Origin: Fischerella thermalis PCC 7521
Lineage (GTDB): Bacteria > Cyanobacteriota > Cyanobacteriia > Cyanobacteriales > Nostocaceae
Assembly: GCF_000317225.1 (NCBI RefSeq)
Contig: NZ_AJLL01000106.1
Span: 1-64,000, forward strand
DNA: 64,000 nt
Reading direction: 5' to 3'
The notes beneath the pieces were generated by a model that worked only from the letters and a program-made list of their open reading frames with translations, was not told the origin of the DNA and did not search any database. Of this stretch, positions 27,683 through 37,843 are shown one piece after another. Both the position numbers and the translations under genes were made by a program. Positions within the stretch are counted from its first letter, which is position 1. Every line of letters starts with the position of its first letter.

Positions 27683-27794
27683 AAGGAAATGGGGATTGGG
27701 TAGATGGGATTATGGGAAGTGTGGGAAGTGTAGGGAGTGCAGATGTTCTCCCTTGTCTGCTTTGTCTTCCCATTCCCTGATCTCTGTTGTTGTT

Positions 27795-30089
27795 TTACTG
27801 AGCAGTATTAGCAATAATACCAACTAAATTCAAGTTTTTCAAAATATCCGTAACTTGAATAACATCAGGTTGAGTAATTTTACCAAGGCATGACACCATG
27901 ATGATGCGATCGCACAAGGTTGCTAAAATTCTGGCATCAACTGTCTTGAGAATGGCGGGAGCATCTATTAACACCAAGTCGTAAGTCTGCTCAAATGATT
28001 CCAACAGTTCCTTCATACGTCCAGAACTGAGCAATCTGACTGCATCTTCAATTGGGGAACCGGCTGTTAAAACATCAATGGAGGGATGAACTGGTTGAAT
28101 GTAATTGTGATCAGAGGTATTGCTTTCATCAACCAACAACAGAGATAGTCCCCAATCGTTGGCAAGTTCCAAGGTTTTGTGCAGACTCGGTTCTCGCAGA
28201 TTGGCATCAATCAACAACACCCGTTTATGCATACGAGCAGCACTAACCGCTAGTCCCAAAGCAATGCTCGTCTTACCTTCTTTTGGTTGTGCGGATGTCA
28301 ACATCACGGACTTAAAAGAAGGTGTGATGATTTGTAGATTTTGATAAGCCATATCCAACGTTTCATGGGATGGCCAAGTAGCGTAAACAGGCAGAGTTTT
28401 GCCCTCAGATGTGTTTTTCTCTTTGTGAGAGTGCCACATCTTGGGCAAGTGTAAAAGCTGTTTGTAACGACGAGGCTTGCTCAGTTTTGGAACTGTTGCG
28501 AGTAACCGCAGATTTGTTAGCCTTTGTAACTCTGAGGGAGAGGAGATCACATCGTCAGACAATTCCCGGATTACGGCTGTTCCGACACTCAATAAAGGTG
28601 CTATGATCAATCCTCCCAGAAGGAAGAATAAGCTGTTGCTACCTAAATCAGTTCCGCGTTGGGGTTCTTCCAATACTTGCAAGTCAGAGCCTATTTGAGC
28701 AATTCTTAATCCTAAAGCCTGTTGTGCTGCTGTCATTTGCTCAAGTTTTTTGCGAGTTGCTTGCACTTCAGGTAACAAACGGTTGTACTCCGAGATGAGG
28801 CTGGGATATTTGCTGAGTTCTGAGCGAATTTGCTTTTCTGATGCAACCAAACTCTGTTCACTAGCACGTAGTCCCTCAACCGTTGTCTGCACCTCGATTA
28901 ATTGTTGCATGAGCTTTTGATTTACTTCTGTTAGCAATCCTGGAATTAATTGCTGTTGTTCTGGGTTGGCTGCGGGAGATGGTTTTTCTGCTAATGCTTG
29001 CTTGAGTGTTTCCCACTTGCTTGGTTCAGTCGAGTTTGTGTTTATTGCTTGCTTAGGTGAGTCTTTGGTAGTGAGCGATCGCTCAATTTCTTTTTGTAAT
29101 AACTCTAGTTGGCTTTGGTGCTGCTGAATCAAGTCTTTGATTTTGGGAGAGTCGTCTGTATAGCGTTGACGTTCTTTAGCTAAAGACAATTCTGTTTTTT
29201 GAATTTCATCAAGTAGTGTTTGATAAGGGTTCGACTGACTCAGACTTGAGGTAAGGGCTAAATTTTGCGGAGAATAAGCTATTTCCTTTTGCAGATTTTT
29301 GTGGCGCGCTTGGGCATTTTGCAATTGAGCGCGAGTGGTTTGCAATTGTTTTTTAATATCTGCAAGGGTTTCTAGCAGGATTTCACCTTGCACTTCTGGG
29401 TCAATTAAGTTGTACTTTTTGCGAAACTTTTCTAGATTTCCCTCAGCTTGCTTGACTTCCTGTTTAATTTTGGTGAGGCGATCATTAACAAAAGTCAGTG
29501 CTTGATCAAGCCGTTCCTGTCGTTGTTTGAGAACATAATCTGTGTATACTCTTTGCAGAGCTTGTAGAACTTTCTGGGTTTTTACAGGATCGTTGCTTTC
29601 AAAGGAAAGCTCAAATACTTGCCCAAAAACTTGATTAGCTCCAGTTCCAGGATCTATGGCAGTGATCGCTAGAGGTCTTTTTTGAGTCTTCTTACCTTTG
29701 ATATCTTCAACTGTGAGATCTGGATACTCAGAACGCAACGAATCTACGGCTTTTTGAATCAGTTTGGAACTGAGTATTAAACCTACTTGAGGACTGTATT
29801 CTACACCTTTTAATGTAGATGCGATCGCATCTTTATTTGTACTTGTTGGGATATTATTTGATACTTCTTCTTCTGCGAGATTGGAACTCACAAGTATCTG
29901 CATAGAGCTTTGATATGCAGGCTTTGCTTTCAAAGCTAAAAGGACTGCAACCGACATCACTACACAGGAAATACCCACAATTAAAAAGCGCCTGCGAAAT
30001 AGAATTGTAGAGATTTTTTTGATATCAACCGTGTCTTTTGGGGAGGTCAAAACCAGTTTTCCTCTATCCAGACTAGTGTCATTCACCAT
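27795..30089 (-). CDS. Wzc-like polysaccharide co-polymerase with BY-kinase domain
   Basis: A 764-residue inner-membrane protein that governs export and chain length of surface polysaccharide. A Wzz domain with the first membrane helix (about 33-55) is followed by a long periplasmic coiled coil (about 190-470), a second helix (about 487-508) and a cytoplasmic P-loop domain of the bacterial tyrosine kinase type. The kinase has Walker A (AQPKEGKTS), Walker A' (VLLIDANLREP) and Walker B (LVLIDAPAI). The C-terminus ends soon after the ATPase fold (LVGIIANTAQ) without the usual Tyr-rich tail, so autophosphorylation there looks unlikely. The glycosyltransferase cluster at 50.8-53.6 kb is a possible functional partner, but no Wza or Wzx/Wzy gene is in view. 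Confidence 0.92.
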   Translation of the reverse strand: MVNDTSLDRGKLVLTSPKDTVDIKKISTILFRRRFLIVGISCVVMSVAVLLALKAKPAYQSSMQILVSSNLAEEEVSNNIPTSTNKDAIASTLKGVEYSPQVGLILSSKLIQKAVDSLRSEYPDLTVEDIKGKKTQKRPLAITAIDPGTGANQVFGQVFELSFESNDPVKTQKVLQALQRVYTDYVLKQRQERLDQALTFVNDRLTKIKQEVKQAEGNLEKFRKKYNLIDPEVQGEILLETLADIKKQLQTTRAQLQNAQARHKNLQKEIAYSPQNLALTSSLSQSNPYQTLLDEIQKTELSLAKERQRYTDDSPKIKDLIQQHQSQLELLQKEIERSLTTKDSPKQAINTNSTEPSKWETLKQALAEKPSPAANPEQQQLIPGLLTEVNQKLMQQLIEVQTTVEGLRASEQSLVASEKQIRSELSKYPSLISEYNRLLPEVQATRKKLEQMTAAQQALGLRIAQIGSDLQVLEEPQRGTDLGSNSLFFLLGGLIIAPLLSVGTAVIRELSDDVISSPSELQRLTNLRLLATVPKLSKPRRYKQLLHLPKMWHSHKEKNTSEGKTLPVYATWPSHETLDMAYQNLQIITPSFKSVMLTSAQPKEGKTSIALGLAVSAARMHKRVLLIDANLREPSLHKTLELANDWGLSLLLVDESNTSDHNYIQPVHPSIDVLTAGSPIEDAVRLLSSGRMKELLESFEQTYDLVLIDAPAILKTVDARILATLCDRIIMVSCLGKITQPDVIQVTDILKNLNLVGIIANTAQ

Positions 30090-30904
30090 CGAAATCCTCG
30101 ATTAAATCTGCTGTATACCTAGCAATGAAACTGATAGCTGTTCACTGTTAACTGTTTTAATAGTCATGTAAATAAGCTTCAATAGGCAAAGAGAATAGAC
30201 TTGTTTGTTAGTTGATGATTTTCGCAATTTTTGATTCATATTAACCTAAAGTGATCATCACGAAATCGTCAATACCCTCGACAAAGATTTGCTATTTTCT
30301 TATAAGTCTAGTTTGTTAAAATATATGAATATGCTTTGGTATTTTATACAATAAATTTTATATTTACACTCATGGTTATAAATTTTGCTGACATTTAAAA
30401 TATTGCTGAATTACAAATATTTTTAAGGTTACTATTCATACAAAAAAATAGTATATTAACACACTTAACAATATGTAATCTGTCTTGGGAATTGCAATGA
30501 ATTAATCAAGGTGGAATGTTGATATTCTCTAGCTTTAGCATCCAATTTTTTCAATAAATACGGAATCCTGTGAAGCTTGTTTATTGAATAAATGGTAACA
30601 AAGAGAAAATTTGAAATTTATTCAAATAAACAATTGATTTCATGAAATGACCTTGTATAAAAATAGCATTAACAAGAGTCTGCAAATATCCAAACAAAAA
30701 TTTGTTACTCCTATGCTTTGTATTTTATATTTCAAAAAAAACTATCAAGTTACTTAAATACTTTGAATTATTATCCTAGAAAAAATTAAAGATTATGTAA
30801 ACTTTCAAAAAACAAGGGGGATATGAGGATATGGGTAAGTCCGCGCCAATATTTCAAGCTATCCCTGTTGTCTCACTTGAGCAGTAGTATAAGAAGATAC
30901 AACA
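30090..30904. other. AT-rich gene-free spacer
   Basis: Strongly AT-rich with no supported ORF. It contains the promoter and leader of the Wzc-like gene. Nothing else is recognisable before the transposase remnant that follows. Confidence 0.5.
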
Positions 30905-31115
30905 GGTAGAACTTCGCCACAGAGCATGGTATGTAATGAGTAAATACTCAGACATTACCCCAAGAGATGTTGGGAATTTTTATGGGTTAAGAACTTGGAT
31001 TGAATATGGCTGAAAGCAAAGTAAACACGAATTGGGTTGGGCGGATTATCGTTTGACTCGCTATCAAGACCCACACGCAATCGTGGGAGATTGTATGTAG
31101 TGTTCACCTACAACT
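30900..31115 (+). pseudogene. Remnant of a DDE transposase (IS701/IS4-like), C-terminal region
   Basis: Read in one frame, the DNA gives LRTWIEYG, a TGA stop at 31011, then KQSKHELGWADYRLT. This is the familiar C-terminal signature of IS701/IS4-type transposases of cyanobacteria. Upstream the same frame continues as VELRHRAWYVMSKYSDIT and RDVGNFYG. Downstream the frame shifts, and the expected WEIVCS appears in another frame around 31084-31101. With one stop and one frameshift in about 70 codons, it is dead. It ends nine bases before the 3' end of the J-domain gene on the other strand. Confidence 0.75.
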
Positions 31116-31123
31116 GATAACTG

Positions 31124-32176
31124 TTAAAACACTATTCTTGCACTTAATTCTTCCAACATTTGTTCTAACAAATCTTCCATCACTTCCTCGTTCATCTGTT
31201 GCAAAATAGTTGGTCCACAGAGAAACTCTTTGATTGTAATTTTTTGCTCTCGAAAATCCTTCACAAAATCGCGGATATGAGAAATAACTTGAATTTCAGA
31301 TTCAACTTGTCCTAACATCTGATCTATAGGATCAATTCCTTCTTTGGCGATTTTGCGACAATCAGCAACTATCATCCCTTCTGGGGTATTTTTGACTAAA
31401 CGCAGTTCTCTCTTAATTGTCTCATATTGCGTTTTGAGGAATTCAGTTTCTTGTTCTAAACGATGACATTTGCGAGTTAAATCATCTTCATTGTTACTAT
31501 CTACAGATTCTCCTGCTTGATGTTGTCGTTCAATTTCTAAAAGTCTGGCTAAATCCCCTTCTTGGTAAGCTTTATTAATTTCCTTCATGATTTCTGTATG
31601 ACGCATTTGCGTTTCATCATCAGTCACCTTATCAGGGTGAAATATTTCTGCTAACCTCAAAAATGTATTTCTAACCTTTCTCGATTCATCAGATTTACTT
31701 GTAGGGGTAAATTCTGAATGTTGTTGATGCTGATAATTGTTTTGTTGAGAGGAACCAAAAAATTCTTGCTTTTGATCATCTGTTTCAAACAGTTCATCTA
31801 ATTCTGTGTCTGAATCATCGTGATCGCGTTTTGGACTAATGATTCCTGCCATCTGGAGATTGCGGTAAATTCCTTCAATACTTTTCTTGGTTTGTTTCCC
31901 GAACTTTCTCGTGGCAAATATTTCATCGAATAAACTATGAATTTCTTCGTCGATTTCTGCAAGTTTTTTAAAGCTAGCAGTACCTCTATGAAATATTTCT
32001 GTGGCGAAAGAGCGCATCTGCTCAACAAAATTATTCAGTTCCTTTTGTTTCTTCTTAATCTGTTTCAGCAGCCATTGATGTTCTTTTTCTAGCGCTTCTA
32101 GACGAATATGGAGAGATGAAAGAGCTAGTGTAGTTGTGGCAGTTACAGGAGATGGGGAAGAGGTACGTCTAGCCAT
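31124..32176 (-). CDS. J-domain protein with flanking coiled coils
   Basis: A 350-residue soluble protein. The J-domain core is internal, at about 165-215: RLAEIFHPDKVTDDE carries the obligatory HPD tripeptide, followed by EIMKEINKAYQEGD for helix III. It is flanked by charged coiled coils (about 25-75 and 225-265) and an acidic Gln-rich linker (about 120-160). There is no Gly/Phe or zinc-finger region, so this is a class III (type C) co-chaperone that would activate a DnaK on particular substrates. The C-terminal domain (about 265-350) is unassigned. The start Met is preceded by an AT-rich promoter. Confidence 0.85.
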   Translation of the reverse strand: MARRTSSPSPVTATTTLALSSLHIRLEALEKEHQWLLKQIKKKQKELNNFVEQMRSFATEIFHRGTASFKKLAEIDEEIHSLFDEIFATRKFGKQTKKSIEGIYRNLQMAGIISPKRDHDDSDTELDELFETDDQKQEFFGSSQQNNYQHQQHSEFTPTSKSDESRKVRNTFLRLAEIFHPDKVTDDETQMRHTEIMKEINKAYQEGDLARLLEIERQHQAGESVDSNNEDDLTRKCHRLEQETEFLKTQYETIKRELRLVKNTPEGMIVADCRKIAKEGIDPIDQMLGQVESEIQVISHIRDFVKDFREQKITIKEFLCGPTILQQMNEEVMEDLLEQMLEELSARIVF

Positions 32177-32427
32177 AGAGTAAATAGGTTAAATTTAAGT
32201 TAAAGATTACAATTAAAACTCATATTTAAATTGTTATCAATCCATAATTTCTACCTTACTACTTTATGGCACTATATAATCCTTGAAAAGTACAATCTTT
32301 TATTTTTATTTCAGAATCAGAGTAGTAGCTCGGCGGATATAGGTTGAAACTGGTTCATCTGTCGGTGTGAATATCATTGCATAAAGCATGATACCGCTAA
32401 TTAAATCATGATGTTACCCATGCCGTA
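32177..32427. other. AT-rich spacer
   Basis: Upstream of the J-domain gene. No gene or strong repeat seen. It grades into a broken ORF at 32428. Confidence 0.45.
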
Positions 32428-32687
32428 ATGTATGATGAGCTAATATTACTAGCTCTAACTTTTATTGTTAGTGATTACAAATTTCGAGACTATCTACGCG
32501 ATCGCCAACATCCAACAGTAGAGGTGATGTACAAGACTTAGTGGAGCGTCAAGGTTTACTATGGTTGTATACTTCGATATTGGCAGTATTGCCGAAATTC
32601 ATACCAGCGCTAGTTGTCATGTGGTTTAAAAACCGTGGTAGAAAGAAATTCTGGCTGTATTTTAATTACCAACCATTGAGAATTTGA
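32428..32687 (+). pseudogene. Frameshifted small membrane-protein ORF
   Basis: Two overlapping frames read as one protein if a single frameshift near 32535 is repaired. The first gives MYDELILLALTFIVSDYKF, then RDYLRDRQHPTVEVMYK before a stop. The second continues LVERQGLLWLYTSIL, AVLPKFIPALVVMWFK and FWLYFNYQPL to a stop at 32685-32687. Both parts have hydrophobic helices and normal codon use. I do not recognise the family. An intact relative elsewhere would confirm the break. Confidence 0.45.
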
Positions 32688-32711
32688 TATATTGCAGAAC
32701 TAAACAAACTC

Positions 32712-33410
32712 ATGAAAGGCAAGCACATTTTACTCACAGGCGGTACTGGTGGATTAGGTTTAGGCGTGACACCAGCAGTTTTAGCGCAAGGAGCAGCAGC
32801 AATCACAATTCCCTATTACAACCCCAAAGAAGTCGAACGTCTCAAGGCAATTCTCTCACCTGCTGAGATTGCCAGAATTAAGTTTGTCTGTGCAAATTTA
32901 GCAGAAGAAGCTTCAGTAGAAAATATTATCAACCAGATGCAAAGAGTAGATGTGTTAATTCATCTGGTGGGTGGGTTTGCGATGGGGAAAACCCATGAAT
33001 ACAGCTTGGAGAATTGGAAAAAGGATTTTGATTTAAACCTGACTACAACTTTTTTGGTTTGTAAACATAGCCTGAGGAGAATGTTAGAAAATCGCTATGG
33101 ACGGATTGTAACTGTTGGTTCTAGAGGTGCTGTGGAACCATCTGGACAGCTCGCAGCTTATTGTGCTTCTAAAGCTGGTGTGGTTGCGCTGACGAAAGCG
33201 ATCGCAGACGAAACCAAAGGAACTAATATTACTGCTAATGTAGTTCTTCCTAGCGTTATTGATACTCCTAGTAACCGGGAAGCGATGGGTGTAGAAAATG
33301 CTGATAAATGGGTGAAAGCTGAGTCTTTGGCGCAGGTGATTTGCTTTTTAGCTTCGGAAGCAGCTAAAGATATTCGAGGTGCGGCGGTTCCTGTTTACGG
33401 GAGTGTTTAA
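32712..33410 (+). CDS. Short-chain dehydrogenase/reductase
   Basis: A 232-residue classical SDR oxidoreductase. The Rossmann nucleotide loop is TGGTGGLG at residues 9-16, the catalytic Ser is in TVGSRGAVEPSG, and the Tyr/Lys pair is in YCASKAG. The strand-4 motif is VDVLIHLVGG rather than the usual NNAG. Asp/Glu after strand 2 is not obvious (PYYNPKEV), which leaves NADP or NAD open. Such enzymes reduce or oxidise small alcohols and ketones; the substrate is unknown. The gene starts 25 bases after the broken ORF and has no operon partner. Confidence 0.9.
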   Translation: MKGKHILLTGGTGGLGLGVTPAVLAQGAAAITIPYYNPKEVERLKAILSPAEIARIKFVCANLAEEASVENIINQMQRVDVLIHLVGGFAMGKTHEYSLENWKKDFDLNLTTTFLVCKHSLRRMLENRYGRIVTVGSRGAVEPSGQLAAYCASKAGVVALTKAIADETKGTNITANVVLPSVIDTPSNREAMGVENADKWVKAESLAQVICFLASEAAKDIRGAAVPVYGSV

Positions 33411-33621
33411 TTGCTGATGGATTGTCGTGATGATGAAGATCGGGTTTTAGGGAACGAACACAGATGTACACCGATGCACACTGATGGATTTTGGTTGTGT
33501 GTTTCTGTTGTTTATATTCTACATTTCGCACCTGAAACTGTTACAAAAGAAATGGCGTTGCTGAATTTGGTCATGAATTATGCGTGCATACATTTTTGTA
33601 GTTCGATGCCAAATCATTATT

Positions 33622-33648
33622 GTAGAGACGTAGCAATGCTACGTCTCT
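33622..33648. repeat. Small palindromic dispersed repeat
   Basis: A stem GAGACGTAGCA / TGCTACGTCTC with no loop to speak of, bordered by TGTA. Same family as 6163-6190 and 14732-14762. It sits in the 294-base spacer between the converging SDR and RNase Z genes, which otherwise holds a TTACC-type run and no gene. Confidence 0.75.
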
Positions 33649-33704
33649 TCGGTGTTGGTCATTGGTTTTTCCCATTACCGATTACCCATTACCTAAATTT
33701 TATT

Positions 33705-34661
33705 TCAATATTCAAAGGCTAATTCTGCTTCTCGCCGTCTGGGTACTTCATAAGTCATGAAATCATAAGCCATGTCTGTTTTGGGGAAAATAGCACGGGC
33801 TTCCTGAAGTAGGTCTTTTAATTCTATGCCATTACCAGGAGCGTAACGAGGGCTAAAATGAGTCATGATCAAGCGATGCGCCCCAGCAGCTAAGGCTGTT
33901 TGCGCCGCCATTGTAGATGTAGAATGTAGACGCTGAAAAGCCATCTCAGCATCTTGATGAGAAAAGGTTGCTTCGTGAATTAACACATCTGCATCCTGTG
34001 CTAATTCCACGGCGTTATCAGAATAAATTGTGTCTGTGCAGTAGGCTATCTTGCGTCCAATTTCTGTTGGACCACTAAAATCTGCACCATTAAATACCCT
34101 TCCATCGGGTAGAGTGACGGTTTCACCACGTTTAAGTTGACCATAAACCCGACCAGGGGGAATTCCCATAGCTTTGGCTTTTTCAATGTCAAAACGTCCC
34201 GGTCGGTCTTTTTCTGCCACGCGGTAGCCGAAGGTAGTGATACGGTGATGCAAAGAATTACAGGTGACGGTAAACTCGTCATCTTCGTAAATTAGCCCTG
34301 GACGAATGGCATGAACTTTGATAGGGTAAGAAAAATGTGTGTGAGAGTAGCGCAAAGCTGATTGCAAATATTCATTCAATCCAGGTGGACCGTATATATC
34401 AATGCGTTCGACATTGCCTGCTAAACCACAACTGGCCAGCAGACCCATTAAACCAAATATATGGTCGCCGTGCATGTGAGTAATAAAAATTCGGGAGAGT
34501 TGGCTGCTTTTGAGTTCACTCCGTAAAAGTTGGTGCTGAGTACCTTCACCACAGTCAAATAGCCACAACTCTGCTCTTTGGGGTAATCTCAAAGCGACAC
34601 TGGAAACATTACGCGATCGTGTTGGTACACCTGAACTCGTCCCTAAGAATGTGATTTGCAC
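33705..34661 (-). CDS. rnz: Ribonuclease Z (tRNA 3' endonuclease)
   Basis: A metallo-beta-lactamase-fold endonuclease that cuts the 3' trailer from tRNA precursors. The zinc-binding signature [11 protein letters not shown] is present, together with [14 protein letters not shown] at the N-terminus, the exosite region ([10 protein letters not shown]), the Asp in [16 protein letters not shown] and the last His in [10 protein letters not shown]. At 318 residues it is a typical short-form (bacterial) RNase Z. It is transcribed toward the SDR gene. Confidence 0.96.
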   Translation of the reverse strand: MQITFLGTSSGVPTRSRNVSSVALRLPQRAELWLFDCGEGTQHQLLRSELKSSQLSRIFITHMHGDHIFGLMGLLASCGLAGNVERIDIYGPPGLNEYLQSALRYSHTHFSYPIKVHAIRPGLIYEDDEFTVTCNSLHHRITTFGYRVAEKDRPGRFDIEKAKAMGIPPGRVYGQLKRGETVTLPDGRVFNGADFSGPTEIGRKIAYCTDTIYSDNAVELAQDADVLIHEATFSHQDAEMAFQRLHSTSTMAAQTALAAGAHRLIMTHFSPRYAPGNGIELKDLLQEARAIFPKTDMAYDFMTYEVPRRREAELAFEY

Positions 34662-35157
34662 AGCGTTATACCCGCCCTCCTTTTACTACTAACTATAATT
34701 GAGTGCTTTATTTTATATAGTGGCATGGAATTTTGACACTTTGCCGCAAATTAGGGTGCATCTTTATAGGAGGCGTCTGGTAATAGGTAATTGTGAATTG
34801 GTTATTGCAAGACTCAGAACAAGTTCTTCCCAATTACCAACAAGCTATTACCCATTAACGGGTGCGTGCCGTTTTCTCATTTTCTTTTAAAATAAAGGTT
34901 TCCACATCACCCAAACTTGGCAATTAGTATCTACCTAAAGATATATATTGCAAAAAATAGTTCAATTAGTATTTTTTATTTAGTATAAATATTTTAATAT
35001 ATACAAAAGTTTTGCAGCTTTACATGATTTCTTTACAGAATATTTATAAATAATCAGTTATTTTTGTAATCAAAACGTTAGATTTGAAAAAAACTACCTA
35101 TTTTTCTATGGCTATGAGCTAAAGTAATCGATTAAGATTTATTACCATTTTTGTCCT
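34662..35157. other. AT-rich gene-free spacer
   Basis: It contains short TTACC/GGTAAT runs near 34780-34860 and then about 250 bases of AT-rich DNA, presumably the promoter of the CHAT gene. Divergent promoter region for rnz. No ORF supported. Confidence 0.5.
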
Positions 35158-37779
35158 ATGTTAAGCAGACATCGGATATTAAATATCCGACGCTTATTGC
35201 AGTTTTTATTTATATGCATTTTTGCCTGTGGCTTGTGCATAAAATATTTTCCATCATGGTCAAGAATAGTTAGCGAAGTAATTTCAGTAAAAGCAGTAGT
35301 TCAAAATGAATACACTCAGAACTTTCTAACTCCACCGACTGATGTTAATCAGCTGCTCAAGCGAGCTGAGAAAAGATATGAAGCAGAAGATTTCCAAGGC
35401 GCGATCGCAGATTGGCAAATAGCTTTAAATCTATCCAATGAAAATCAAAAGGTTAGCAGCAAGATAGCTATTGTTGAGAAATTGGCAAAAGCATATCACC
35501 AAATAGGTGAGTTCAAAGCAGCGATCGCCTATTGGGAAGAATTAGTCGCCTATTATCGTCAAACGAACAACTGGCCTAGTGTGGGGCAAATTTTGATCCA
35601 GCAAGCACAGGTCTATAATAGCCTGGGTGAACCCAATGATGCCAGGAGGCTTTCTGAAATTGCTTTACAAATTGCTCGTAGTCACCATGATGATACTTTA
35701 GAGTCTGCGGCTTTACGAATTAGAGGTGAAGCTCATCGCATTGAAGGCAATTATAACAAAGCGATTATTGATTTAAAATTTAGTATTAAAGCTGCTCAAG
35801 ATACTCATAATTTAGCATATCAAGCTGCTGCTTTCAATCAACTGGGAATTACTTATATCAATTTGTCTCAAAAAAATTATAACTATGCCAAAATAGCCTG
35901 GGATACAGGTGAAATTGACGCAGCTGAAGATTTCACACAAAAAGCATCAAAATATGATTCTCAAGCGTTAGAATCTTTCCAAAAAAGTTTAAGTATTTCC
36001 CGTAAATTCAAAGACAAACTCAAAGAAATAAAATTATTAATTTACTCTATTCCACCGACTAATCGAATTGGAAAATCACAACTAGCGACAGCACAATTAC
36101 AACTAGTTTTATTGCTGCTAGAACGTTTACCAATTTCAGAAGCAAAAGCTTATGCGGCTATTGACTTAGCTGAATTATTGAAGTATTTTTCAGCTGAAAC
36201 AAATTTATCTTTTGCTAAATGTCCAACTGATGACCGAGAATCACAAGCTATTGATTTACTCAATCAAGCTGTAGCGGTTGCTCAAAACTTGTCAGAATAT
36301 CGTGCTTTATCTTTAGCATTGGGTAATCTTGGTCACATTTATGAGTGTCGCCACAATTACGAGCAAGCACTGAAATTAACGAAACAAGCACAACAAATTG
36401 CACAAACAAAACCAAACGCTCAAGATAGCTTGTATTTGTGGTATTGGCAAGTAGGAAGAATTTTAAAATCACAAAATCGACCACTGGAAGCGATCGCAGC
36501 ATACGAGCAAGCTGTGACGACCCTAGAAAAAATCTATACTCAGATAGTTGTCACAAATCCAGACTTACAGCCAGACCCTTACGATACGTTAGAATCGATA
36601 TATCGGGAGTTGATCGCACTAAAGTTAGGTCTTGAGGAAGTTGATTCTGCAATCACTTACCTTGATGCTCTCAAACTAGCACAACTGCGAAATTACTTCC
36701 GCAAAGATGATCTAGCAATAAAGTTTCATCCAACTAAAGCTAATTTATTAAGCTCTGACAAAATTCAAAATACAGCTGTATTTTGGTCAATAGTCCTAGA
36801 AGAGCGTACCGCAATTGTAGTTTATCTTCCTAATGGTGAAACTAAATTAAAGTGGATCAACTTTGATAGTCAAAGGTTCAAAGATGAAATCAGCAAATTT
36901 CGCCTGGGGCTAGAGAGGCGCAGTGACATTGTTTATAATCGCAGGCAGGCACAAAAGCTATATAATTTGATTGTTCGTCCTTTTGCTGCTGATTTAGAGT
37001 CACTTCAAGTTAAGACACTGGTTTTTGTTCCAGACAGTTTTCTCTGTAGTGTACCAATGGCAGCACTACATGACGGTCAGAATTTTTTAATCGAGAAATA
37101 CGCGATCGCATCTACCCCTAGTCTGAGTTTAACAGATCCATTCAAAATCAAATCAGAAAATTTACGGGCTTTAGCTGTGGGACTGACTGAAGATGCAAGG
37201 GTAGATGGTCGCCTATATAAAGCTTTGACCAATATCAAAAAAGAAATCGATCAGGTTTTGATGACTATACCGGGTAGCAAGCAGTTACTAAATCAGGATC
37301 TTACACGCGATCGCTTGCAAGCAGAACTCCAGCATAGTATTTATCCAATAATTCATATTGCTACTCATGCTGAATTTGGTATTGCTCCTGAAGATACATT
37401 TCTCGTCATTGGTAAAAACGAAAAGCTTACCATGACAGACTTGTATAGTATGATTCAAAACGTATCCCAGGGTATCAATTCAGTTGACTTATTGTTATTA
37501 ACTGCTTGTGAAACCGCCCGTGGAAATGACCATACTAACTTGGGTATAGCTAGTGTAGCAGTCTCAGCAGGTGTAAGAAGTACTCTTGCGTCTCTATGGT
37601 CAATCAACGATGCGGCTACAGTGACTTTAGTAACAAAATTTTATCAATACTGGTATGATTACGGTTTTAGTAAAGTAGAAGCTTTGCAGAAAGCACAGCA
37701 AGATCTAATTACTCTAGGGAAAAAATATGCCCATCCTTACTATTGGGCGCCATTCATCCTTTTAGGAAATTGGTTTTAG
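35158..37779 (+). CDS. TPR-CHAT domain protein (caspase-like peptidase fold)
   Basis: An 873-residue protein. A hydrophobic N-terminal segment (about 14-30, LLQFLFICIFACGLCIKYF) is a signal peptide or anchor. About 10 TPR-like units cover residues 65-480, and a CHAT domain fills the C-terminal ~270 residues. The catalytic dyad expected of CHAT proteases is present: His737 in HIATHAEFG and Cys784 in LLTACETARG; the end motif YYWAPFILLGNW is also typical. CHAT proteins are caspase relatives that cleave specific partners. If exported, it would act in the periplasm, unlike the cytoplasmic TPR-CHAT proteases of CRISPR and gasdermin systems. It converges with a DUF928 gene. Confidence 0.9.
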   Translation: MLSRHRILNIRRLLQFLFICIFACGLCIKYFPSWSRIVSEVISVKAVVQNEYTQNFLTPPTDVNQLLKRAEKRYEAEDFQGAIADWQIALNLSNENQKVSSKIAIVEKLAKAYHQIGEFKAAIAYWEELVAYYRQTNNWPSVGQILIQQAQVYNSLGEPNDARRLSEIALQIARSHHDDTLESAALRIRGEAHRIEGNYNKAIIDLKFSIKAAQDTHNLAYQAAAFNQLGITYINLSQKNYNYAKIAWDTGEIDAAEDFTQKASKYDSQALESFQKSLSISRKFKDKLKEIKLLIYSIPPTNRIGKSQLATAQLQLVLLLLERLPISEAKAYAAIDLAELLKYFSAETNLSFAKCPTDDRESQAIDLLNQAVAVAQNLSEYRALSLALGNLGHIYECRHNYEQALKLTKQAQQIAQTKPNAQDSLYLWYWQVGRILKSQNRPLEAIAAYEQAVTTLEKIYTQIVVTNPDLQPDPYDTLESIYRELIALKLGLEEVDSAITYLDALKLAQLRNYFRKDDLAIKFHPTKANLLSSDKIQNTAVFWSIVLEERTAIVVYLPNGETKLKWINFDSQRFKDEISKFRLGLERRSDIVYNRRQAQKLYNLIVRPFAADLESLQVKTLVFVPDSFLCSVPMAALHDGQNFLIEKYAIASTPSLSLTDPFKIKSENLRALAVGLTEDARVDGRLYKALTNIKKEIDQVLMTIPGSKQLLNQDLTRDRLQAELQHSIYPIIHIATHAEFGIAPEDTFLVIGKNEKLTMTDLYSMIQNVSQGINSVDLLLLTACETARGNDHTNLGIASVAVSAGVRSTLASLWSINDAATVTLVTKFYQYWYDYGFSKVEALQKAQQDLITLGKKYAHPYYWAPFILLGNWF

Positions 37780-37843
37780 ATTAACTTTTACCCTTTTTCC
37801 AACTAAACGGAGGAAACGGATGGTGTTCACGAGCTTTAGACCC

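Noticed and set aside
33411-33722. 103-codon plus-strand ORF after the SDR gene
   Set aside because: It runs through a dispersed hairpin and a TTACC-type run, has a non-ATG start touching the SDR stop, and shows no family character.
35158-37779. CRISPR type III-E or gasdermin-linked TPR-CHAT protease
   Set aside because: No Cas, gasdermin or other effector gene is nearby, and the protein carries an N-terminal membrane or export segment.
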